A DNA stretch of 64,000 nucleotides from Anaeromyxobacter dehalogenans 2CP-C (GCF_000013385.1 NC_007760.1:2109001-2173000), one strand, 5' to 3'; positions 48,647 through 59,992 are shown, counted from the stretch's first letter. Notes: a model not told the origin generated them from the sequence alone. Program-made: numbers and translations.

Positions 48647-49261
48647 CTACTCCAACAGCTCGGCGTTCCAGTATGCGGCGTCGGCCAGGGACAGGAAAGG
48701 CCGCCACTCGCGATACAGCGCCCGCCGCGCCCGGCTGCGGAACGTGGGCGTCCAGCGCGGCCGGGCCGGCTGGCGCAGCAGCCGCATCCCGGCCTCCTCC
48801 GGCGTCCGCCCGCCCTTCCGCAGGTTGCAGCGCACGCACGAGCAGACGACGTTCTCCCACGTGGTGGACCCGCCGCGCGAGCGCGGGACCACGTGATCCA
48901 GGTTCAGCTCCGCGCGGCGGAAGCGCCGGCCGCAGTACTGGCAGGTGTTCTCGTCGCGCGCGTAGATGTTGAAGCGGGAGAAGCGCACGCGCGCCCGCGG
49001 CAGGTGCTCGTAGGCGAGCAGCACGATCACCCGCGGCACCCGGATGCGCCGTCCCACCGTGCCCACCGAGTCCTGGCCCGCGGCGGCGGCCAGCGCGCTC
49101 CAGCTCTCGAAGTCGAACAGCTGGAACTGCTCGTCGAGCGCCTTCGCCACCCCTTGGTACAGCAGCGTGAACGCGCGCCGCACCGAGGTGATGTGTACCG
49201 GCTGGTAAACCCGGTTGAGGACGAGGACGCCGGTTTCGAGCATCGCTGTTCGGAAGATCAT
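48647..49261 (-). CDS. HNH endonuclease domain protein
   Basis: A 204-residue protein (ATG at 49261; 49243 is an alternative). The N-terminal LETGVLVLNRVYQPVHITSVRRAFTLLYQGVAKAL is the conserved region of stand-alone HNH proteins. The nuclease domain has CQYCGRRF, LNLDHVVPRSRGG with the catalytic DH, and NVVCSCVRCNLRKGG. Function of this chromosomal family is not established. Ribosome site is poor. Confidence 0.85.
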   Translation of the reverse strand: MIFRTAMLETGVLVLNRVYQPVHITSVRRAFTLLYQGVAKALDEQFQLFDFESWSALAAAAGQDSVGTVGRRIRVPRVIVLLAYEHLPRARVRFSRFNIYARDENTCQYCGRRFRRAELNLDHVVPRSRGGSTTWENVVCSCVRCNLRKGGRTPEEAGMRLLRQPARPRWTPTFRSRARRALYREWRPFLSLADAAYWNAELLE

Positions 49262-49345
49262 ACGCGGCGGCCCCGGCGGCCGCACGCGGGCCCGGGGGCG
49301 CGGATCGCCGCGGCCCCGTGGGGCGCCGCGCGCCCCTCCTCCGGG

Positions 49346-51598
49346 TCAGCCCTTCCCGCCGGCGCGGCGGAGCAGCCCCAGGGACGCCTCCTCGGGCGCG
49401 CCGTAGAGCAGCCGGTACGCGGCGTAGGACCGGAGCACGCGCTTCACGTAGCCGCGCGTCTCCTCCACCGGGATCTCCTCCACGAACTCGTCCACGTCGA
49501 GCCCGTCGCGCCCGCCCATCCAGCGCCGGACCGCGCCGCCGCCGGCGTTGTACGCGGCGAGCGCGAGCGGGAGCGAGCCGTCGAACCGGCGCACCAGCTC
49601 GCCCAGGTAGTGCGAGCCGAGGCGGATGTTGAGCGAGGCGCGCATGAGATCGGTCCGCGTCGGCCGCGAGAGCTTCAGGCCCTTCGCCACCGACTGCGCG
49701 GTGGGGAGCATGAGCTGGGTGAGGCCGACCGCGCCGGCGCCGGACATGGCGCGCGGGTCGAGCGCGCTCTCCTCGCGCATGAGCGCCTGCACCAGCTCGA
49801 CCGGCACGCCGGCGGGCGCCGCCCAGCGGCGCACGTCGTCGCGATAGGCCGGCGGGTACGCGATCCGCCAGGCGCGCAGGTTCTCGCCCTCGGGCGGCTT
49901 GCGGAGCGCGCCGCGCGCGCGGGTGCGCAGCAGGTTGTGCGCGGCGCGGTGGTCGCCGGCGCGATCGAGCAGGTCGGCCACCAGCAGCACCGGCTCGGGC
50001 GCGTCGCCGGGCGCGCGCAGCCGCGCGGCGGGGATCGCCGACAGCTCCTCGGACGCCGCGCGCGGCAGGCCCATGCGCAGCAGCAGCAGGCCGGCCCGGA
50101 AGTGCGGCTCCTCGCGGAGCTGGCCCGGGTCGTAGGCGGCCTCGGCGGTGCCGCCGGCCGGCGCCGCGCGGCGCGCCGGGAGGCGCTGGCCGCCGTGGCC
50201 GTCCAGGCGGGCCCGCGCGAGCAGGCCGTAGTAGTCGGTGGGGTAGCGCGAGGCGAGGTCGGTGAACACCGCCTCGGCGGCCCGGCGCCCGTCCTCGCCG
50301 CGCGCGGCGAGCAGCCGGGCGCGCCAGTACGCCGCCCGCGCGTGCTCGTAGCCGTCGCGGCCAGCCTGCTCCTCCTCGACCGCGAGCAGCTGCGCGACCG
50401 CGCCGTCGAGATCGCCCGCCTGCTTCAGCAGCCACGCGAGCCGGAAGCGCGCCTCCTCGCGGTAGTCGCCGCCCGGGTGGTCCCGCACCAGCGCCGCCAG
50501 CGCCTCGCGCGCCTCCTGCGGCTTGCCGTTCCGCGCCAGCAGGTCCGCGGCGAAGAACAGCGCGTCGTCGGCGAAGGCGTGGCCGGCGAAGTCGCGCGCG
50601 AGCTGGCGGTAGAGCGCCACCGCCTCGTCGCGGTCCCCGGAGATCGAGGACGCGCCGGCGAGCAGGTACAGCGACCGGACCCGCAGCCCCTCGTCCTCGC
50701 AGCCCGCCACCACCGGGCGCAGCGTGGCGATCGCCTGCCGGTAGCTGCGCTCCTTGCGGTAGGCGCGCCCCAGCGCGGCGCGGGCGCGGCAGGCGGCGCC
50801 GCCGAGGTCGTCGGGGCGGAGCGCCGCCACCGCGGGCTCGAGCAGCGCCAGCGCCTGGCCGTTGCGGTTCGCGTCGAGCAGCCCCTCCGCGCGCCGCAGC
50901 GCCTCCTCGGCCGAGGGCGGCCCCCCGTGCGGCGCGGCCAGCGCGGCCGCCGCGGAGAGGCACTCCGCCGACTCCGGCGCGAGCGGGTGCGCCGTCCAGC
51001 ACGCCATCAGGTCGCGCCGCGCGCCGGCGGGGTCCGGCGGCCGGGCCGCGGCCCGGATGCGGCCCGCGAGCAGGAGCGCGGAGGCGGCGAGGTCGGGCCG
51101 GGAGAGGTCGTTCGGCGCGCCCTCGCGCAGCAGCGGCGCGAGCGCCTCCAGCGCGGCCGCGCCCTCGCCGAGCGCCCACGCGGCGCGCGCCCGCGACAGC
51201 CGCGCCTCGGCGCCGAGCAGCGACCGGTCCGGCACCTGCGCCCACGCCGCCATCGCCTCGCGCGGGCGCCCCGCGCCGGCGAGCGCCTCGCCGCGCAGGA
51301 AGCTCACCCGATCGGCGAGGTCGGGCACCTGCTCCTCGAGGCCGGCCAGGACCTTCAGCGCCTCCTCGGGCCGCGGGACCTCGAGGAGCGCCAGCGCGCG
51401 GACGTAGCGCGCCTCCGGCTCGGGCGCCTTCGCCAGCCGGGCGGCGGCGTCGGCCCAGCGCCCGGCGTCGTAGGCGGCCTTGCCCTCCGCGGCGGGGCCC
51501 TTGCGGAACAGCGGCGCGAGGTCGGCCTCGCGGAGCGGCGGGGGCGTGGGGGTCGGGGCGGCGGCGAGGAGGCAGGCGGTGAGCGCGGCGGTGAGCAT
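49346..51598 (-). CDS. Soluble lytic murein transglycosylase with TPR domain
   Basis: ATG at 51598 gives a signal peptide (MLTAALTACLLAAAP) and 750 residues. Residues 20-570 are helical repeats (TPR/Slt70 superhelix: LLAGASSISGDRDEAVALYRQL, YWRARLLAARGE). The C-terminal SLT domain has the catalytic Glu in LVQALMREESALDP, GLTQLMLPTAQ and LAAYNAGGGAVRRW. It cleaves peptidoglycan in the periplasm as in Slt70. Confidence 0.93.
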   Translation of the reverse strand: MLTAALTACLLAAAPTPTPPPLREADLAPLFRKGPAAEGKAAYDAGRWADAAARLAKAPEPEARYVRALALLEVPRPEEALKVLAGLEEQVPDLADRVSFLRGEALAGAGRPREAMAAWAQVPDRSLLGAEARLSRARAAWALGEGAAALEALAPLLREGAPNDLSRPDLAASALLLAGRIRAAARPPDPAGARRDLMACWTAHPLAPESAECLSAAAALAAPHGGPPSAEEALRRAEGLLDANRNGQALALLEPAVAALRPDDLGGAACRARAALGRAYRKERSYRQAIATLRPVVAGCEDEGLRVRSLYLLAGASSISGDRDEAVALYRQLARDFAGHAFADDALFFAADLLARNGKPQEAREALAALVRDHPGGDYREEARFRLAWLLKQAGDLDGAVAQLLAVEEEQAGRDGYEHARAAYWRARLLAARGEDGRRAAEAVFTDLASRYPTDYYGLLARARLDGHGGQRLPARRAAPAGGTAEAAYDPGQLREEPHFRAGLLLLRMGLPRAASEELSAIPAARLRAPGDAPEPVLLVADLLDRAGDHRAAHNLLRTRARGALRKPPEGENLRAWRIAYPPAYRDDVRRWAAPAGVPVELVQALMREESALDPRAMSGAGAVGLTQLMLPTAQSVAKGLKLSRPTRTDLMRASLNIRLGSHYLGELVRRFDGSLPLALAAYNAGGGAVRRWMGGRDGLDVDEFVEEIPVEETRGYVKRVLRSYAAYRLLYGAPEEASLGLLRRAGGKG

Positions 51599-51783
51599 CG
51601 GTCCGTGGGACAGAGTGGGACCCGGGGGAGGCGCGGTCAAGGGACCGTCCGCCCGCCGGGGCGGGCGGGGGCGCGCCGCCCGGGCGCACCGGGAGGAACG
51701 GCCGGGGCGGCGGGCGGATTCCCTCCCCGGCCGGCGTGCGCCCGTGCGGTGCGCAGCGCCGAAAAGGGTTAGGATCGGCGCGC

Positions 51784-54027
51784 GTGGACATCCGCACCCA
51801 GGCCACCCTGCTCGCCGCGATCGTGACGCTGGCCCTCGCGGCGGCGGCGCTGCTCCGCGACAACCGCTCCCGCGTCTTCACGCTGTTCGCGCTGTTCTCG
51901 GCCGACCTGTTCCTGTTCTCGCTGGCGCTGTTCTTCCTGCGCTGGAAGCAGTCGTTCGGGATGGTGTGGTGGGAGCGGCTGGCCGTCGGGACCGGCGCGC
52001 TCATCCCGGCGGCGGCGCTCGCCTTCTTCCTCGAGTTCCTCGGGGTGGCGCGCCGGCCCGCCCGCCGCGCGCGGAACACCATGCTGGCGGGCTCGCTCTC
52101 CGGCATCGTGGTGGCGCTCACGCCGCTCGTCCACGTGAAGGCCGCCAAGCTCCTGGTCGCCGCGTACGTGCTGGGCGGCCTCGCGGCCGTGCTCTCCACC
52201 CTCTGGGGCAAGCGGCACGGCTCGCAGACCCGCGTCGAGCGCGCGCGCCTCCAGTACCTGTTCGTCGGCGCGCTGGTGGCGGTGGTCCTCTCGACCCTCG
52301 ACATGCTGCCGCTGTTCGGCGTGCCCTACCCGCCGGAGGGGCTCGGGTCGATCGTCCTCACCGTCTTCATGTTCTTCCTGTCGCAGACGCTGCAGCGCCA
52401 CCGGCTGCTCGACCTGCACGAGTTCCTCGGGAAGATCGTCGTCGTCACCGCGCTCGGCCTGGTGCTGGTGGCGATCTACGGCGGCCTGGTGTCGTGGGTG
52501 GGCGACCGGCCGGAGCTCTTCTACTTCAACACGGTGGTGGCCTCGTTCGTGATCCTCTCGCTGTTCGACCCGATGCGCGACAAGGTCGAGGAGTGGGTGG
52601 TCGCGACGCTGTTCCACGAGCGCTACGAGCTGGTGCGGCGCCTCGAGGACCTGCGCGAGCGGACCGGCAAGGTGATCGAGCCGGCCGGGCTCGCGGCGGT
52701 GGTGCTCGACGGGCTGGTGGAGACGCGCCGGGTCACCCACTGCTCGCTGTGGCTGCTCGCCGACGATCGCCCCGGGTACCGGCTGCTCGACTACCGCGGC
52801 CCGCCGCCGGCGCCGTTCCTCGAGCCGGCCACCGCGCGGGCGCTGCTGGGCGCCTCGTCCTCGGGCCAGAAGGCGATCCTGGCCGAGAACATCGACCGCC
52901 GCGTGTCGGAGCTGCGCGCGCTCCTCCCCACCGGCCCGGGCGACCACGTGAGCCGCCGCGGCGCCCCGGCCGCCATCGCCGAGGAGCTGAAGCGGCTCGG
53001 CGACGCGCGCGCGGTCATGGGCACCATGCGCGCCGGCATCACCATGCCGCTGCTGGCCGGCGACCGGGTGGTCGGGTTCCTGGCCTGCTGGGACGAGCGC
53101 GTGCAGGAGGCGTTCGCCTCGGACGAGATCGCCGCGCTCATCGAGGTGGCGGACCGCTGCGCGCTCGTCATCGAGAACTCGAAGCTGTACCAGCAGATGA
53201 AGGAGCGCGACCGCCTCGCGGCGCTGGGCGAGATGTCCGCGGGCCTGGCGCACGAGATCCGCAACCCGCTCGCCGCCATCAAGGCCGCCATCCAGTACCT
53301 CGACCCGCGCAAGGTCCCCGAGGACGACCGCGAGTTCTTCGAGATCGTGGTCGAGGAGGTGAACCGGCTGAACGGCGTGGTCAGCCAGTTCCTCGACTAC
53401 TCGCGGCCGCTGAAGCCGTCGCTCGCGCCCACGCAGGTGAACGAGGTGCTGGAGAAGACGTTCAAGCTCCTGCAGGCCGAGGTCCCGGAGGCGGTCCGGC
53501 TCGACCTGGACCTGGCCGAGTGGCTGCCGCGGGTCCAGGCCGACGCGGAGCAGCTGAAGCAGGTGTTCCTGAACCTCGCGCTGAACGCGTTCCAGGCGAT
53601 GCCGCGCGGCGGGCGCCTCACCGTCTCCACCCGGCTGGCCCGCGACGAGCTGGCGTTCTGGCGCGAGGGCGCGCGGCGCGCCGACCTGGTGGAGATCCGC
53701 TTCCGCGACACCGGCCCGGGCATCCCGGACGACGCGCGGGAGTCCATCTTCGTGCCCTTCTACACCACCAAGGAGAAGGGCACGGGGCTCGGCCTCGCCA
53801 TCTGCCAGCGCATCGTGAAGGCGCAGCAGGGGACGATCGTGGTGCGCTCGGCCGCGGGCGAGGGCGCCGAGTTCCTCATCTCGCTGCCCGGCATCCACGA
53901 GGAGCGCCCGGCCGAGGCGCCGCGCCCGCCGCTCGACGACGAGGAGAAGGCCCGCGCCCGAGAGCGGCGCCGGGCCCGGGCCGAGGCGCGCCTCCGCGGC
54001 CGCAAGCGCCGGAAGAAGCACGCCTGA
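51784..54027 (+). CDS. Membrane sensor histidine kinase with GAF domain
   Basis: GTG at 51784. The 747-residue protein has about seven membrane helices in the first 260 residues, then a GAF domain (about residues 290-460), a DHp helix with the phospho-acceptor His in LAHEIRNPLAAIK (near residue 490), and an HATPase domain with QVFLNLALNAFQAM (N box), FRDTGPGIPD (G1) and TGLGLAICQRI (G2). The basic C-terminal tail (RERRRARAEARLRGRKRRKK) is notable. It is followed 34 bases later by an NtrC-type regulator gene, its likely partner. Confidence 0.92.
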   Translation: MDIRTQATLLAAIVTLALAAAALLRDNRSRVFTLFALFSADLFLFSLALFFLRWKQSFGMVWWERLAVGTGALIPAAALAFFLEFLGVARRPARRARNTMLAGSLSGIVVALTPLVHVKAAKLLVAAYVLGGLAAVLSTLWGKRHGSQTRVERARLQYLFVGALVAVVLSTLDMLPLFGVPYPPEGLGSIVLTVFMFFLSQTLQRHRLLDLHEFLGKIVVVTALGLVLVAIYGGLVSWVGDRPELFYFNTVVASFVILSLFDPMRDKVEEWVVATLFHERYELVRRLEDLRERTGKVIEPAGLAAVVLDGLVETRRVTHCSLWLLADDRPGYRLLDYRGPPPAPFLEPATARALLGASSSGQKAILAENIDRRVSELRALLPTGPGDHVSRRGAPAAIAEELKRLGDARAVMGTMRAGITMPLLAGDRVVGFLACWDERVQEAFASDEIAALIEVADRCALVIENSKLYQQMKERDRLAALGEMSAGLAHEIRNPLAAIKAAIQYLDPRKVPEDDREFFEIVVEEVNRLNGVVSQFLDYSRPLKPSLAPTQVNEVLEKTFKLLQAEVPEAVRLDLDLAEWLPRVQADAEQLKQVFLNLALNAFQAMPRGGRLTVSTRLARDELAFWREGARRADLVEIRFRDTGPGIPDDARESIFVPFYTTKEKGTGLGLAICQRIVKAQQGTIVVRSAAGEGAEFLISLPGIHEERPAEAPRPPLDDEEKARARERRRARAEARLRGRKRRKKHA

Positions 54028-54061
54028 TGCGTCCCCCTGCCCTTCCGTGATACGAGGCGCC

Positions 54062-55483
<1,422 letters not shown>

Positions 55484-55484
55484 C

Positions 55485-56354
55485 TCACCCGTGCTTCAGC
55501 CGCTCCAGGGCGGCGTAGACGTCGGCGCGGACCAGGCCGCGGGCCCGGGCCACCTCGCGCGCGATCGCGGAGGGGGGCTCGCCGGCGGCGAGCCGGCGGC
55601 GCAGCTCGTCCTCGAGCGGCTCGGCCTGCGCGGCCGCGGCCGGCTCCGCGCCGGGCGCGGGCGGCGCCACCACCAGCGTCACCTCGCCCTTCACCTCGCC
55701 CGCGAACCGGTCCGCCAGCCCGGCGAGCGGGCCGCGCGCCAGCTCCTCGTGCAGCTTGGTCAGCTCGCGGGCCACCAGCGCGGGCCGGTCGCCCAGCGCG
55801 GCGGCGAGGTCGCGGAGCGTCTCGGCGGTCCGGTTCCCGGCCTCGTACAGCACCAGCGTGGCCGGCGACGACGCCAGCCAGGCCAGCGCCGCCGCGCGGG
55901 CGCCGCCCTTGCGCGGCAGGAAGCCGGCGAACACGAAGCGGTCGGCCGGGAACCCGGAGGCCGCGAGCGCCGTCACCGCCGCGCTCGGGCCTGGCACCGG
56001 CACCACCGGCACGCCCGCCTCCCACGCGGCCGCCACCAGCGCCGCCCCCGGGTCCGACACGCCGGGCGTGCCCGCGTCGGTGCAGAGCGCCACCGACTGC
56101 CCGGCGCGCAGCCGCGCCAGCACCGGCTCCAGCCGGCCGCGCTCGTCGAACGCGGGCAGCGACAGGAGCAGCGGCGCGGCCGCGCCCAGGTGCGCGAACA
56201 GCTTGTGCGTGCGGCGCGTGTCCTCCGCCGCCACCGCCGAGACCGTGCGCAGGAGCTCCGCGGCCCGCGGCGACAGGTCGCCCAGGTTGCCGATGGGCGT
56301 CGCGAGCACGTAGAGCGTGCCCGGCGCCGCGGCCTGCGGCGGCCGCGCGCTCAC
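55485..56354 (-). CDS. rsmI: 16S rRNA (cytidine(1402)-2'-O)-methyltransferase
   Basis: GTG at 56354 with GGGGAGGG upstream. The 289-residue protein shows the RsmI/YraL pattern: LYVLATPIGNLGDLSPRA, AEDTRRTHKLFAHL, LCTDAGTPGVSDPG, VVPVPGPSAAVTALAASGFP, GFLPRKG and LYEAGNRTAETL. It methylates C1402 of 16S rRNA using SAM. Convergent with the response-regulator gene (1-base gap); yraN follows upstream on the same strand. Confidence 0.95.
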   Translation of the reverse strand: MSARPPQAAAPGTLYVLATPIGNLGDLSPRAAELLRTVSAVAAEDTRRTHKLFAHLGAAAPLLLSLPAFDERGRLEPVLARLRAGQSVALCTDAGTPGVSDPGAALVAAAWEAGVPVVPVPGPSAAVTALAASGFPADRFVFAGFLPRKGGARAAALAWLASSPATLVLYEAGNRTAETLRDLAAALGDRPALVARELTKLHEELARGPLAGLADRFAGEVKGEVTLVVAPPAPGAEPAAAAQAEPLEDELRRRLAAGEPPSAIAREVARARGLVRADVYAALERLKHG

Positions 56355-56385
56355 CCCGCCCTCCCCGCCGCCGCCGCGCGCGCCG

Positions 56386-56790
56386 TCACCAGTGCCCCGG
56401 GCGGCCGTCGCCGTCGAACGCGGCCGGGAAGTGCTCGACGCGGGGCTCGCCGTCACCGAACGTGACCGCGACCACGTCGAAGCGGATCGCCTGCTCCAGC
56501 CCGCCGTGCCCGAGCGCCCAGTCGGTGGCCGCGGCCACCACCCGGCGCCCCTTGAGGGGGCCGACCGTCTCCTCGGGGCCGCCCTGCGCGCCGGAGGTGC
56601 GGCTGCGGACCTCGACGAACACGAGCACCTCGCCGTCGCGGCAGACGAGGTCCACCTCGCCGCGCCGGGTCCGGTGGTTGCGGTCGAGGATGCGGAAGCC
56701 GCGCTCGGCGAGCCAGGCCGCGGCGAGCGCCTCGCCCTCGCGCCCGAGCGCCTGCCGCCCGTCCCCGTCCCCGCCCGCGCCGCCGGCCAT
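56386..56790 (-). CDS. yraN: YraN-family (UPF0102) nuclease-fold protein
   Basis: A 134-residue protein with the UPF0102 endonuclease-like fold: GREGEALAAAWLAERGFRILDRNHRTRRGEVDLVCRDGEVLVFVEVRSR, where the E-x-D-x-x-x-x-E-V motif (EVDLV...FVEVRSR) forms the PD-(D/E)xK site. The exact activity is unknown. Located between rsmI and the SMC-like gene. Confidence 0.9.
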   Translation of the reverse strand: MAGGAGGDGDGRQALGREGEALAAAWLAERGFRILDRNHRTRRGEVDLVCRDGEVLVFVEVRSRTSGAQGGPEETVGPLKGRRVVAAATDWALGHGGLEQAIRFDVVAVTFGDGEPRVEHFPAAFDGDGRPGHW

Positions 56791-56794
56791 CGCG

Positions 56795-58633
56795 CTAGGC
56801 CCCGTGGTCCGCGGCCTCGCGGAACGCGAGGTCCGGGGTGGCGTGGACGACCTGGCCCGCGCGCGCCGCCTGCTTGAGCAGGCGCGCCGCGAAGCGCCGC
56901 GCGCCGTCGGACAGCCCGTGGAAGGCGTCGTCCACCAGCCCGACCCGCCGCCCGCCGGCGAGCCCCTGCTCCAGGAACGCGAGCTTCAGCGCGAGGAACA
57001 CCAGGTCGCGGTCCGCCGGCGGGAGCGACAGGGCCGCCACCGGCCGCCCGGCGACGAGCACGTGCAGCCCGCCGCGGTCGTCCACCTGCACGCCGCCCAG
57101 CCGCTGCGAGGTGAACCCCGCCAGCGCCTGCCCGGCCTTCTCCGCCACCCCGCGGCCCGCGGCGGCCGGGCTCCCGCCCAGCTCGGCCGCGGCGCGCAGC
57201 AGCAGCTCGCGCAGCGGCTCCGCCGCGGACGGCGCGGCCACCACCGGCGCGGGGGCCGCCGGGGCCGGGGCGGCCGCCTCGGCCTCGAGCCGCTGCAGCT
57301 CCGCCTCGATGGAGCGCACGTCGCGGACGAACCCGCCCGCCTCGGCGGAGAGCCGCGTCTCCAGCGCGACCTGCTGCTCGTCGAGCCGCGCCTTCTCCGC
57401 GGCCGCGCCGCGCGCCTCCGGCGTCGCCTCCCAGGCGTCGAGCCGGGCGCGCGCGCCGGTGGCCGCCGCCTCCGCCTCGGCGAGCCTGCCGAGCGCCTCG
57501 CGCAGGTCCGGCGGCCGGGACAGGCCGAGCGCGCCCAGCGCGCCGCGGACCGCGGCGCCGTCGCGCTCGAACTGCGCCTCGACCTTCGCCTGCCAGTCGT
57601 CCACCACCCGGCGCCGCCGGGCGATCCGCTCCCAGGCCTCCTGCGCCGAGACCCAGCGCAGCGCGACCCAGGCCGCCCAGCCGAACGCGGGGATGTCGAG
57701 CAGCGCCAGGTAGCGCATGCCGGTGGCCGCCGCCGCGCCCGCCACGCCCAGGGCCGCCAGGGCCACGCCGGCGCCGGCGCCGGCCCAGAACGGCGGCGCC
57801 CGCCAGAACGGCAGCGGCGCCCCGCCGGCCTCGGCCTCCTCGAACGCGGCGCGCTCGGCGTCCATCCGCGCGACCGCGTCGGCGCGGCGCGCGGACGCCT
57901 TCTCGTACGCGGCCAGCGCCGCGTCGGCGTCCCCGAGCGCGTCGCGCGCCGCCGCCACCGGCGCGAGCTCGTCCCGCGCCCGCCCGGCCGCCGCCAGCGC
58001 CTCGCGCAGCCGGGCGCCCTCGCGGAGCGCGACCTCCAGCTCGGCGGCGCGGGCCTGCAGGCCGTCCAGCTCGTGCTGCACCTTCTCCGAGGCGCGCGCG
58101 CGCACCAGCTCGGCCTCGAGCTGCGCGCGGCGGCGCCGCGCCTGCTCCGGCGAGAGCGGCGCGCGCTGCGGGACCGCGGCCGCCGGGCCGCCCACCGACT
58201 GGCGCCGCGACGGCAGGTCCGCCGCGGCGATGGTGAGCAGCGCGTCCTGCCGGGCGCGCGGCGGGACGCCGACCGGCGCGCGCAGCGCGGCGGCGATCTC
58301 GGCGAGGTCCTGGGACACGAGCGAGAACGCGCGGCGCTCGGCGTCGAAGCGGTGGAGCTGCGCGCCGGCCGCGAAGTCGCGCACCAGCCGGTAGGTGACG
58401 CGGTCGTCGCCGACCAGGGTGAGCCCGGCGCGCACCGCCGCGCCGGCCGGGCCGCCGGGCGCGCGCGGCAGCGCCTCCGCGTCCCGCGCGTCGGGGTGCA
58501 GCAGCGCCTCGAGCAGGCGGCGCAGGGCGGCGCCGTCGGCGGAGACCACGTTGTATCCGGGGCGCAGCGTCGCCCGGCCACCAGCGGGCGCGACGCCGCG
58601 CACGCCCTGGGCTGCGAACTCGAGGAGGATCAC
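56795..58633 (-). CDS. Degenerate SMC/Rad50-like coiled-coil protein with membrane hairpin
   Basis: GTG at 58633; 612 residues. The N-terminus follows the AAA_23/RecF start (LLEFAAQGVRGV, LRPGYNVVSADGAALRRLLEAL), but the P-loop GxxGxGKS is replaced by ADGAALRR, so ATP binding through Walker A is lost. Two long coiled-coil arms flank a hydrophobic pair of helices (around residues 275-320: WAGAGAGVALAALGVAGAAAA ... IPAFGWAAWVALRW). The C-terminus retains a signature-like LSLPPADRDLVFLALKLAF and a Walker B-like GLVDDAFHGLSDGAR, with VVHATPD as sensor. It resembles a membrane-tethered pseudo-SMC of unknown function. Confidence 0.7.
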   Translation of the reverse strand: MILLEFAAQGVRGVAPAGGRATLRPGYNVVSADGAALRRLLEALLHPDARDAEALPRAPGGPAGAAVRAGLTLVGDDRVTYRLVRDFAAGAQLHRFDAERRAFSLVSQDLAEIAAALRAPVGVPPRARQDALLTIAAADLPSRRQSVGGPAAAVPQRAPLSPEQARRRRAQLEAELVRARASEKVQHELDGLQARAAELEVALREGARLREALAAAGRARDELAPVAAARDALGDADAALAAYEKASARRADAVARMDAERAAFEEAEAGGAPLPFWRAPPFWAGAGAGVALAALGVAGAAAATGMRYLALLDIPAFGWAAWVALRWVSAQEAWERIARRRRVVDDWQAKVEAQFERDGAAVRGALGALGLSRPPDLREALGRLAEAEAAATGARARLDAWEATPEARGAAAEKARLDEQQVALETRLSAEAGGFVRDVRSIEAELQRLEAEAAAPAPAAPAPVVAAPSAAEPLRELLLRAAAELGGSPAAAGRGVAEKAGQALAGFTSQRLGGVQVDDRGGLHVLVAGRPVAALSLPPADRDLVFLALKLAFLEQGLAGGRRVGLVDDAFHGLSDGARRFAARLLKQAARAGQVVHATPDLAFREAADHGA

Positions 58634-58703
58634 GCTCGGGCCGGCATGTTAGCTCCCGGGCGCCGACGCGGGAAGCGCGGCGTCCCGCGCCCAGGGCACG
58701 GCA

Positions 58704-58737
58704 CGGCCGCACACCGGCACACGCCGGGGTGCGGCCG
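58704..58737. terminator. Hairpin downstream of rplS
   Basis: CGGCCGCAC (58704-58712) and GTGCGGCCG (58729-58737) pair, with an inner CCGGC/GCCGG stem after one mismatch and a 4-base loop ACAC. A 14-bp stem 50 bases beyond the rplS stop is a good structural terminator candidate, although no U-tract follows. Confidence 0.6.
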
Positions 58738-58786
58738 CGAGATGCGGAGGTGCGAGGCCGGCGCCGGACGGCGCGCCGGTGGGACG

Positions 58787-59182
58787 CTACGCCGGGGTCG
58801 GCGCGGCGTGGGCGGCGTCGGCCGCGCCCGGGCCTTCCTCCTGGTGGAGGCGGGCCGCCTTGCCCTGCAGGTTGCGCAGGAAGTAGAGGCGCGAGCGGCG
58901 CACGCCGCCGTGGCCCACGACCTCGATCTTGTCGATGCGCGGGCTGTGCACGGGGAACATGCGCTCCACGCCCACGCCGTAGCTCACCTTGCGCACCGTG
59001 AACATGGACGAGCCGGGCGCGCCCTTGCGGTACGCGATCACCACGCCCTCGAAGACCTGGATGCGCTCCTTGTCGCCTTCCTTGATCTTCGTGTGCACGC
59101 GAACGCTGTCGCCCGCACGCATCTCGGGGAGATCGGTCCGCAGGTACTTCGCCTCGATGTCGGCAATCGCCTTGCGCAGCAT
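58787..59182 (-). CDS. rplS: 50S ribosomal protein L19
   Basis: A 131-residue L19: [13 protein letters not shown]-type block ([34 protein letters not shown]), [52 protein letters not shown]. The C-terminal 20 residues are an Ala/Pro-rich extension absent from most L19. Last gene of the rpsP operon, 25 bases after trmD. Confidence 0.97.
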   Translation of the reverse strand: MLRKAIADIEAKYLRTDLPEMRAGDSVRVHTKIKEGDKERIQVFEGVVIAYRKGAPGSSMFTVRKVSYGVGVERMFPVHSPRIDKIEVVGHGGVRRSRLYFLRNLQGKAARLHQEEGPGAADAAHAAPTPA

Positions 59183-59207
59183 GACGTGCGTCTCCTTTAC
59201 AGCTCGT

Positions 59208-59951
59208 CTACAGCTCGTCGTCCCCGGCGTCGATCAGCCGGAGGTCGCTCTCGGGAAGCGAGACCCTCGTGAACAGGTCCGGCCTCCGCTCCCGGGTGGC
59301 CCTGAGCGCCTCGCGCCGGCGCCACCGCTCGATCCGCCGGTGGTCCCCGGACAGGAGGACCTCCGGAACCCTCATCCCCCGGAACTCCGGGGGCCTCGTG
59401 TACTGCGGGTACTCGAGGAGCCCCTCGGCACCCGCGAAGCTCTCGGCGTCCGCGGACGCCGCGTTGCCCAGCACGCCGGGGACGAGGCGCGCGGCGGCGT
59501 CCACGACGCAGAGCGCCGCCAGCTCGCCGCCCGTGAGGACGAAGTCTCCGATCGAGACCTGCATGTCCACCGCCGTCATCACCCGCTCGTCCACTCCCTC
59601 GTACCGCCCGCACGCCAGGATCAGCCGCCCGTGCTCCGCGAACCGCCGCGCCAGCGCCTGGTCCAGCCGCGCGCCGCGCGGGCTGGTCAGGACCACCCAG
59701 GCCCCCGGCAGCCGCGCGCGCGCGGCCTCGATGGCCTCGACGAGCGGCTCCGGCTTCATCACCATGCCCGCCCCGCCGCCGTACGGCGCGTCGTCGCAGA
59801 CCCGGTGCTTGCCCGTCGCGTGGTCGCGGATGTCCGTGATCGTCGCCGCGAGCAGGCCGGCCTCCTGCGCCTTCCCGAGGATGCTCTCCCCCAGGTACCC
59901 CGCGCACATGCGCGGGAACAGCGTCAGGATGTCTACCTCGAGCCTCGCCAC
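59208..59951 (-). CDS. trmD: tRNA (guanine(37)-N1)-methyltransferase
   Basis: GTG at 59951. The 247-residue enzyme has the SPOUT knot: [54 protein letters not shown] and the C-terminal [25 protein letters not shown]. It methylates G37 of tRNAs with 36-G, preventing frameshifting. Part of the rpsP-khpA-rimM-trmD-rplS operon. Confidence 0.97.
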   Translation of the reverse strand: MARLEVDILTLFPRMCAGYLGESILGKAQEAGLLAATITDIRDHATGKHRVCDDAPYGGGAGMVMKPEPLVEAIEAARARLPGAWVVLTSPRGARLDQALARRFAEHGRLILACGRYEGVDERVMTAVDMQVSIGDFVLTGGELAALCVVDAAARLVPGVLGNAASADAESFAGAEGLLEYPQYTRPPEFRGMRVPEVLLSGDHRRIERWRRREALRATRERRPDLFTRVSLPESDLRLIDAGDDEL

Positions 59952-59992
59952 GTCCGATCCTCTTCCTCGGCGGCCTCCTCCTCGCCCCCGGC

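Noticed and set aside
48630-52304. Minus-strand frame of over 1,200 codons
   Set aside because: Out-of-phase shadow of the HNH and lytic transglycosylase genes; no domain is recognisable in it.
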